DNA of 64,000 nt from Pleodorina starrii (Eukaryota > Chlorophyta > Chlorophyceae > Chlamydomonadales > Volvocaceae), in contig BRXU01000005.1 in NCBI GenBank assembly GCA_030267565.1, positions 784,001-848,000 of the forward strand, given 5' to 3'. Positions 56,401-64,000 of the stretch are shown here, piece after piece. Made by a program: the position numbers and the translations under genes. The notes under the pieces were generated by a model. That model searched no databases, was not told the origin of the DNA, and saw only the letters and a program-made list of their open reading frames with translations. The stretch's first letter is position 1, and each line of letters starts with the position of its first letter.

Positions 56401-59400
56401 GCGTGTGTACGTGCGCGTGTGAACGTGCGCGTGTGCGTGTGTACGTGTGCGTGTGTACGTGTGCGTGTGTACGTGTGCGTGTGTACGTGCGTGTTTGTAA
56501 ATGTGCGTGTGGACGTGTGCGTTTGGATGTGTGCGTGTGTACGTGCGCGTGTGTACGTGCGCGTGTGTACGTGCGCGTGTGTACATGTGCGTGTGTACGT
56601 GTGCGTGTGTACGTGCGCGTGTGTACGTGTGCGTGTGTACGTGTGCGTGTGTACGTGCGCGTGTGTACGTGCGCGTGTGTACATGTGCGTGTGTACGTGC
56701 GCGTGTGAACGTGTGCGTGTGTACGTGTGCGTGTGTACGTGCGCGTGTGAACGTGCGCGTGTGCGTGTGTACGAGTGCATGTGTACGTGTGCGTGTGTAC
56801 GTGTGCGTGTGTACGTGTGCGTGTGTACGTGTGCGTGTGTACGTGTGCGTGTGTACGTGCGTGTTTGTAAATGTGCGTGTGTACGTGTGCGTGTGTACGT
56901 GTGCGTGTGTACGTGCGCGTGTGTACGTGTGCGTGTGCACGTGTGCGTGTGTACGTGTGCGTGTGTACGTGTGCGTGTGTACGTGTGCGTGTGTACGTGT
57001 GCGTGTGTACGTATGCGTGTGTACGTGTGCGTGTGTACGTGTGCGTGTGTACGTGTGCGTGTGTACGTGCGCGTGTGTACATACGTGTACGTGTGCGTGT
57101 GTACGTGCGCGTGTGTACGTGTACGTGTGCGTGTGTACGTGTGCGTGTGTACGTGTGCGAGTGTACGTGTGCATGTGTACGTGTGCGTGTGTACGTGTGC
57201 GTGTGTACGTGTGCGTGTGTACATGTGCGTGTGTACGTGTGCGTGTGTACGTGTGCGTGTGTACGTGTGTGTGTGTACGTGTGCGTGTGTACGTGTGCGT
57301 GTGTACGTGTGCGTGTGTACGTGTGCGTGTGTACGTGTGCGTGTGTACGTGTGCGTGTGTACGTGCGCGTGTGTACGTGTGCGTGTGTACGTGTGCGTGT
57401 GTACGTGTGCGTGTGTACGTGTGCGTGTGTACGTGCGTGTTTGTAAATGTGCGTGTGGACGTGTGCGTTTGGATGTGTGCGTGTGTACGTGCGCGTGTGT
57501 ACGTGCGCGTGTGTACGTGCGCGTGTGTACATGTGCGTGTGTACGTGTGCGTGTGTACGTGCGCGTGTGTACGTGTGCGTGTGTACGTGTGCGTGTGTAC
57601 GTGCGCGTGTGTACGTGCGCGTGTGTACATGTGCGTGTGTACGTGCGCGTGTGAACGTGTGCGTGTGTACGTGTGCGTGTGTACGTGCGCGTGTGAACGT
57701 GCGCGTGTGCGTGTGTACGAGTGCATGTGTACGTGTGCGTGTGTACGTGTGCGTGTGTACGTGTGCGTGTGTACGTGTGCGTGTGTACGTGTGCGTGTGT
57801 ACGTGCGTGTTTGTAAATGTGCGTGTGTATGTACGTGTGCGTGTGTACGTGTGCGTGTGTACGTGCGCGTGTGTACGTGTGCATGTGTACGTGTGCGTGT
57901 GTACGTGTGCGTGTGTACGTGCGCGTGTGTACGTGCGCGTGTGTACGTGCGCGTGTGTACATGTGCGTGTGTACGTGTGCGTGTGTACGTGCGCGTGTGT
58001 ACGTGTGCGTGTGTACGTGTGCGTGTGTACGTGCGCGTGTGTACGTGCGCGTGTGTACATGTGCGTGTGTACGTGCGCGTGTGAACGTGTGCGTGTGTAC
58101 GTGTGCGTGTGTACGTGCGCGTGTGAACGTGCGCGTGTGCGTGTGTACGAGTGCATGTGTACGTGTGCGTGTGTACGTGTGCGTGTGTACGTGTGCGTGT
58201 GTACGTGTGCGTGTGTACGTGTGCGTGTGTACGTGCGTGTTTGTAAATGTGCGTGTGTATGTACGTGTGCGTGTGTACGTGTGCGTGTGTACGTGCGCGT
58301 GTGTACGTGTGCGTGTGCACGTGTGCGTGTGTACGTGTGCGTGTGTACGTGTGCATGTGTACGTGTGCGTGTGTACGTGTGCGTGTGTACGTATGCGTGT
58401 GTACGTGTGCGTGTGTACGTGTGCGTGTGTACGTGTGCGTGTGTACGTGCGCGTGTGTACATACGTGTACGTGTGCGTGTGTACGTGCGCGTGTGTACGT
58501 GTACGTGTGCGTGTGTACGTGTGCGTGTGTACGTGTGCGAGTGTACGTGTGCATGTGTACGTGTGCGTGTGTACGTGTGCGTGTGTACGTGTGCGTGTGT
58601 ACATGTGCGTGTGTACGTGTGCGTGTGTACGTGTGCGTGTGTACGTGTGCGTGTGTACGTGTGCGTGTGTACGTGTGCGTGTGTACGTGTGCGTGTGTAC
58701 GTGTGCGTGTGTACGTGTGCGTGTGTACGTGTGCGTGTGTACGTGTGCGTGTGTACGTGTGCGTGTGTACGTGTGCGTGTGTACGTGTGCGTGTGTACGT
58801 GTGCGTGTGTACGTGTGCGTGTGTACGTGTGCGTGTGTACGTGTGCGTGTGTACGTGCGTGTTTGTAAATGTGCGTGTGGACGTGTGCGTTTGGATGTGT
58901 GCGTGTGTACGTGCGCGTGTGTACGTGCGCGTGTGTACGTGCGCGTGTGTACATGTGCGTGTGTACGTGTGCGTGTGTACGTGCGCGTGTGTACGTGTGC
59001 GTGTGTACGTGTGCGTGTGTACGTGCGCGTGTGTACGTGCGCGTGTGTACATGTGCGTGTGTACGTGCGCGTGTGAACGTGTGCGTGTGTACGTGTGCGT
59101 GTGTACGTGCGCGTGTGAACGTGCGCGTGTGCGTGTGTACGAGTGCATGTGTACGTGTGCGTGTGTACGTGTGCGTGTGTACGTGTGCGTGTGTACGTGT
59201 GCGTGTGTACGTGTGCGTGTGTACGTGCGTGTTTGTAAATGTGCGTGTGTACGTGTGCGTGTGTACGTGTGCGTGTGTACGTGCGCGTGTGTACGTGTGC
59301 GTGTGCACGTGTGCGTGTGTACGTGTGCGTGTGTACGTGTGCGTGTGTACGTGTGCGTGTGTACGTGTGCGTGTGTACGTATGCGTGTGTACGTGTGCGT

Positions 59401-60930
59401 GTGTACGTGTGCGTGTGTACGTGTGCGTGTGTACGTGCGCGTGTGTACATACGTGTACGTGTGCGTGTGTACGTGCGCGTGTGTACGTGTACGTGTGCGT
59501 GTGTACGTGTGCGTGTGTACGTGTGCGAGTGTACGTGTGCATGTGTACGTGTGCGTGTGTACGTGTGCGTGTGTACGTGTGCGTGTGTACATGTGCGTGT
59601 GTACGTGTGCGTGTGTACGTGTGCGTGTGTACGTGTGTGTGTGTACGTGTGCGTGTGTACGTGTGCGTGTGTACGTGTGCGTGTGTACGTGTGCGTGTGT
59701 ACGTGTGCGTGTGTACGTGTGCGTGTGTACGTGCGCGTGTGTACGTGTGCGTGTGTACGTGTGCGTGTGTACGTGTGCGTGTGTACGTGTGCGTGTGTAC
59801 GTGCGTGTTTGTAAATGTGCGTGTGGACGTGTGCGTTTGGATGTGTGCGTGTGTACGTGCGCGTGTGTACGTGCGCGTGTGTACGTGCGCGTGTGTACAT
59901 GTGCGTGTGTACGTGTGCGTGTGTACGTGCGCGTGTGTACGTGTGCGTGTGTACGTGTGCGTGTGTACGTGCGCGTGTGTACGTGCGCGTGTGTACATGT
60001 GCGTGTGTACGTGCGCGTGTGAACGTGTGCGTGTGTACGTGTGCGTGTGTACGTGCGCGTGTGAACGTGCGCGTGTGCGTGTGTACGAGTGCATGTGTAC
60101 GTGTGCGTGTGTACGTGTGCGTGTGTACGTGTGCGTGTGTACGTGTGCGTGTGTACGTGTGCGTGTGTACGTGCGTGTTTGTAAATGTGCGTGTGTACGT
60201 GTGCGTGTGTACGTGTGCGTGTGTACGTGCGCGTGTGTACGTGTGCGTGTGCACGTGTGCGTGTGTACGTGTGCGTGTGTACGTGTGCGTGTGTACGTGT
60301 GCGTGTGTACGTGTGCGTGTGTACGTATGCGTGTGTACGTGTGCGTGTGTACGTGTGCGTGTGTACGTGTGCGTGTGTACATACGTGTACGTGTGCGTGT
60401 GTACGTGCGCGTGTGTACGTGTACGTGTGCGTGTGTACGTGTGCGTGTGTACGTGTGCGAGTGTACGTGTGCATGTGTACGTGTGCGTGTGTACGTGTGC
60501 GTGTGTACGTGTGCGTGTGTACATGTGCGTGTGTACGTGTGCGTGTGTACGTGTGCGTGTGTACGTGTGCGTGTGTACGTGTGCGTGTGTACGTGTGCGT
60601 GTGTACGTGTGCGTGTGTACGTGTGCGTGTGTACGTGTGCGTGTGTACGTGTGCGTGTGTACGTGTGCGTGTGTACGTGCGCGTGTGTACGTGTGCGTGT
60701 GTACGTGTGCGTGTGTACGTGTGCGTGTGTACGTGTGCGTGTGTACGTGCGCGTGTGTACGTGCGCGTGTGTACGTGTACGTGTGCGTGTGTACGTGTGC
60801 GTGTGTACGTGTGCGTGTGTACGTGTGCGTTTGTAAATGTGCGTGTGTACGTGTGCGTGTGTACGTGTGCGTGTGTACGTGTGCGTGTGTACGTGCGCGT
60901 TTGTAAATGTGCGTGTGTACGTGTGCACAG
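53440..60930. repeat. 14-bp alternating purine-pyrimidine array with higher-order repeats
   Basis: About 7.5 kb built from the 14-bp unit ACGTGTGCGTGTGT, with the main variant ACGTGCGCGTGTGT. The unit alternates purine and pyrimidine at every position. Rare interruptions (TTGTAAATG, GTGAACG, GTACATACG, TTTGGATG) recur in fixed order. The landmark TTGTAAATGTGCGTGTGGAC is at 54791, 55737, 56495, 57441, 58863 and 59809, spacings 946, 758, 946, 1422 and 946 bp, so large blocks are duplicated. The minus strand has no stop in any of three frames for about 2500 codons (Thr, His, Arg, Tyr, Val, Ala, Cys), a consequence of the unit rather than evidence of a protein. Confidence 0.97.
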
Positions 60931-60986
60931 GTGCACCAGAATCTTTTCGTACGTGGTACGACAGGTGGAAGGTACGGAGTACGGAC

Positions 60987-61880
60987 CTTGACCGCGACCT
61001 TGCCCTTGCGGCTGGTGGCCTTGAGGGCGCTCTTCTTGGCGATGCCGCTGTCCGTCAGCAGACCCACGGGACTCTGCCCCGGCAGGAGCCGCAGCAGCGA
61101 GCCCAGCTGCGCGCCCACGATGTCCTCCTGCGGCAGACCGAACAGCAGACCCGGCGGCCGAATGTCCTCCTCGATGACGCCGGAGATGCGGCCCACGCCG
61201 TCGATCTCAAAAACACCTGCAAGCAGGTACGGCAGGTAGTACGACCCAGTCTCATGTGGTGCATTGTATGACATGTACGGCAGCAGATACAGAGACCTCA
61301 GACAGGCATCATAAAGAGAGGAGCCGTGTTGCGGCTCCTGCCTTTTCCCTGGGGCTACGGTATCAAGGCGCCAGCTTAGCAAAATCCCTTCATGCCCGCC
61401 GCCAAGCAACCCAGAACCCACCCGTCACCGCCTCCGCAACCCAGAAGCTGGCCCGGGGGGGTGCCCCTGGAGCTGGGTGGTGGCACAACGACATCCAACT
61501 GTGGTGGAGGCGGTGGAGGCGGTAGAGGGGGCAGCGGATGAATGCGTGTGAGGGTCAGGCGAGATCTGTTTCAAGAATCCAAGGATCGAGCCCTGGAGGA
61601 TGCGCCAACATTGATGTTCGTGTGGGTGCAGGAGGTGACGGCGCGACGGGTAGGCCTCAGGCAACCCCCGATCCCAAACCGTGCAAATCTGGCGCTCGCC
61701 ACATCCAGCAGCGATCAGGGGGCCAAAGCAGTGCTGTACGGCAAGATGCTGTACCTTGAGGACCGCCTGCGTCGTCCGCTTGGACAGCACCGCCACGGTG
61801 CGTGCGGGGTTGCCCAGCGCGGCCGCGTCCTCCGCGACGCACGGCGACACGATGTTGACACGCCAGGAGATGCCCGGGGT
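60987..61880 (-). CDS. Partial PAS-like gene (tiny-macrocysts-like), two exons
   Basis: Two exons are recognisable. Exon 61880-61755 (42 codons) contains [24 protein letters not shown]; exon 61216-60987 contains [35 protein letters not shown] and KKSALKA. The second has the strand pattern of a PAS sensory domain, and both resemble segments of the large PAS-containing tiny-macrocysts-like membrane proteins of volvocine algae. Their phases do not match each other (phase 0 exit, phase 1 needed), so an exon between them is missing or unseen. No further exon follows before the 14-bp array, whose edge is about 57 bp past the last donor (AAG|GTCCGT). I see neither start nor stop. It is probably a gene truncated by the array, or one whose next exon lies beyond it. 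Confidence 0.5.
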
Positions 61881-62409
61881 CTGCAGCGCGCTGCAGCGGC
61901 GGAGTAATGGAGAGGAGGACGCCGCAGCAGTGCGACCAGATGCAGCGTTAGCGAACGGACCCAGCAGCGGCGGCGGGGATTTGGCGGCACGCAGAGGAAC
62001 ACAATTTCTAGCTGCACACGCGGCACGGTGTGGCACGGCACCGGCCGGCCCACATCACTGGTCGGTGGCCCGGGCAGAGGTGACCGCAGTGATGGTGACG
62101 ATACACCAATGTGACCGAGTGTATACAGTACGGTACCCAACAGGTTGCGCACAAAACAGTTCGAGGCAGGTTGCAAGGAGCTTCAGGCGGGCAGATGACC
62201 CATATGTCGGCTGACAGCGGCGGCGAACCGGTGGACGGTGCTCGCCGCAACACAGACGGGGCACGTTCAGAAGGGCAACAAAAAGGGAAAAAACGCATCG
62301 AAGGAGCTGAGGCGACCGAGGGGTGTAGGGTCCACCGGTATCACCAGCGGTCTCACTTGGTCACCATTTCGTCAAAGGTGACCGAGTCCAGCGCCTCCCA
62401 ACTCGTCAC

Positions 62410-62743
62410 CAAAGACATTACTCGCTCGCAGGGGCCTCACCGCAGCCGTAGCAGCCTGGCTTGAGGACCATTGCGGGTTTCCACTCTTCTCTTTGGACGG
62501 TGCGCACATTTTCAACCGGCGGCGGTCAGGTGGCCACAGTTGTCGTACAAGGCGTCGGCGGCGGTGTCGGCGGTGGGACCCCGCCCGCTGCCGACACCCT
62601 CGCTGCCTTGTACGACAACTGTGGCCACCGCCGCCGGTTGAAAATGTGTGCACCGTCCAAAGAGAAGAGTGGAAACCCGCCATGGTCCTCAAGCCAGGCT
62701 GCTACGGCTGCGGTGAGGCCCCTGTGAGCGAGTAATGTCTTTG
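62410..62743. repeat. Long near-perfect inverted repeat (about 164-bp arms)
   Basis: The left arm (62410-about 62577) is the reverse complement of the right arm (about 62584-62743). Only a few base changes and one 5-nt indel (GGTCAGGTGG versus GGTGG) separate them, with almost no loop. Each arm, read outward to inward, is open for a peptide containing LTAAVAAWLEDH, GFPLFSLDGAHIFNRRR. Any transcript through it would fold into a roughly 160-bp hairpin. Confidence 0.92.
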
Positions 62744-62799
62744 ACGCTTCAGCTGACAGACAAATGCGAAGAGGACCAAGACGGCTATTCACCTGCGGA

Positions 62800-64000
62800 C
62801 GGACTTCCACGTCCGTCGATGCGTGAAGGGCAACGTGGACAACGTGGCGGACTAGTAAGTACCGTTGCAGGTACTACACGAAGTGCCTATGGGAGGTGCT
62901 TTGTGTGAGGAAGATCGCAAGTTCGAAAGTTCCTCAAAGGAATGTGGGAAAGGTGGTCGCGGAAGCACCTTTTATGTCGGCGCGCCGGCGGCGGAGCGCC
63001 TGCGGATGACCTCATGCGCCGTACAAAGCGCAGCGACCCACGGGCCCGTGACAGGTCGAGACCTGCCTTCGCCGTCGCGCGGCCTCGGGCTTACGCAGGA
63101 CCCGCAACCGCTGCTGAAACAAGTGCGAACGAGTAAGCATAGAGTCCCCTGCCCCGTAACTGAATCAGTGCCTGCAAATGCTAGTAATGAAGCCCGATGC
63201 CGCATTCCTGCTGCGGATCTGTTCTGTTCACCTTCAAGGCAGTTGCTGACAGGTCCCAAGCGGCAAGCGCACAAACCAAAAGTCGTCCAACATACCGCAC
63301 GGCCGCGTTGGCTTGGAAGTGGGAAGGAGCTACACACGCATATATACTCACACGGGGACGTGCGAGTGACCGCATGCGAGGGTTCTCTTACCAAGTGGCG
63401 CGCCCTCTTTCGTGTTTTTGCGAGGGCAGGGGAAAGGGCAGCGGCCGCCTCCTGCCGGACTGGCCGAAGAGGATGAGGGACGAGGAGGACGCGGCTCTCG
63501 CCTCCCGCAAGCCGCGATGGGGCCAGGGTCAACGCAACGCGCCGGGTGCAGCTGTATGGAGATGCTGGCGGTGCGGCGGCTCGAGTTGTGAATTTATCGC
63601 CTTTCCCGTTGCCTGCAATCTGCCACTGTTCGAGCTGCAGCTTATAGCTGCTGTTTCCCGCCCAACCTCCCCCTTTACTCTCCAAATGCCCCTGCGGCCG
63701 GCTGGGCTGGAGGCGGGCCAGGCTGGTTCACATTCCGTAAATACTCTCCGTACTGCAGTTTTAGGGTTTCCGCCTCTTCCATAAAATGAGGTGTAGTTTA
63801 CTCCGTAAAATACTGTCTGTAGGGTCTCCGTAAACTCTTCGTAACCTGGTGGCGGAGAACCATCAGTATAATACGTAAAGGGGTGAGACCCCTGGACACC
63901 CCGCTGTACGGGTCTCGTGAGACTCCGAGTGGACGGCCATCGGGCTCCCCGGGGGTCTCAGCCCTGATATCGTAGCGCGCCCTTCAAAAGTCTTCAATGC
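62800..64000. other. Right-edge region without recognised genes
   Basis: Open frames of about 200 codons exist on both strands around 62870-63690, but they overlap each other and carry no motif I can name. From about 63735 the sequence has several CTCCGTAAA/TACTCCGTAAA blocks, a TTTTAGGG motif (63760) and opposed GGGTCTC/GAGACCC words (about 63880-63930). That may be the edge of a repeat or transposon reaching past the window. Confidence 0.4.

Noticed and set aside
53307..61421. Giant His/Thr-rich protein of about 2700 residues on minus, and Cys/Val-rich frames on plus
   Set aside because: All frames of the 14-bp unit are open, so openness carries no coding signal; the array lies outside the PAS and kinesin exons.
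62357..62450. Possible exon on minus containing SWEALDSVTFDEMVTK
   Set aside because: An open stretch with a plausible GTGAGA donor, but no clear acceptor, no family match I can defend, and it borders the inverted repeat.
1..64000. tRNA, rRNA or other structural RNA genes
   Set aside because: No cloverleaf-like or conserved rRNA sequence was recognised by eye; a covariance-model scan would be needed to exclude small ones.

Overview
The window looks like nuclear DNA of a green alga, most likely of the volvocine/Chlamydomonadales type. It is GC-rich. Its genes are split into many short exons that join in frame with GT-AG (twice GC-AG) introns. Short TTTTAGGG/CCCTAAAA (Chlamydomonas-type telomere) motifs are present, and the protein set is plant/algal: cytosolic HSP101, an AMI1-type amidase, a plant-type M14 carboxypeptidase and a cyanobacterial-type MiaB.

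Layout. 1-18590 is a satellite of a 19-bp unit with kilobase-scale higher-order repeats; it runs off the left edge. 19590-24969 (-) is an HSP101/ClpB disaggregase gene with a TATA box and a possible heat-shock element upstream. 26094-30140 (+) is a SANT/Myb-like plus UBA protein. 32012-36698 (-) is an amidase-signature enzyme with a duplicated, phase-incompatible (mutually exclusive) exon carrying the catalytic serine. 37290-41300 (+) is a secreted or membrane-anchored metallocarboxypeptidase, divergent from the amidase. 41301-44192 is a convergent intergenic stretch. 44193-49989 (-) is a MiaB-type tRNA methylthiotransferase with a probable organelle presequence.

From about 50.8 kb the DNA becomes accessory: a decayed non-LTR reverse transcriptase, an interstitial telomeric repeat, a retroelement scrap and three orphan exons of a kinesin-14 stalk/neck (-). 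Then comes a 7.5-kb array of a 14-bp, almost strictly alternating purine-pyrimidine unit with its own higher-order repeats (53440-60930). Immediately beyond it are two exons of a PAS-like (tiny-macrocysts-like) gene (-), a 334-bp near-perfect inverted repeat and unassigned sequence to the right edge.

The five complete genes are ordinary single-copy housekeeping or metabolic genes with no evident shared pathway. I reconstructed each by checking that exon phases add to a whole reading frame (970, 456, 445, 555 and 570 residues). The strongest unusual signals are the mutually exclusive amidase exons, the Z-DNA-prone 14-bp array with broken genes on both flanks, the long hairpin near 62.5 kb, and CCCTAAA motifs sitting in the branch-point window of three introns. 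Exon boundaries are inferred from sequence alone, without transcript evidence.
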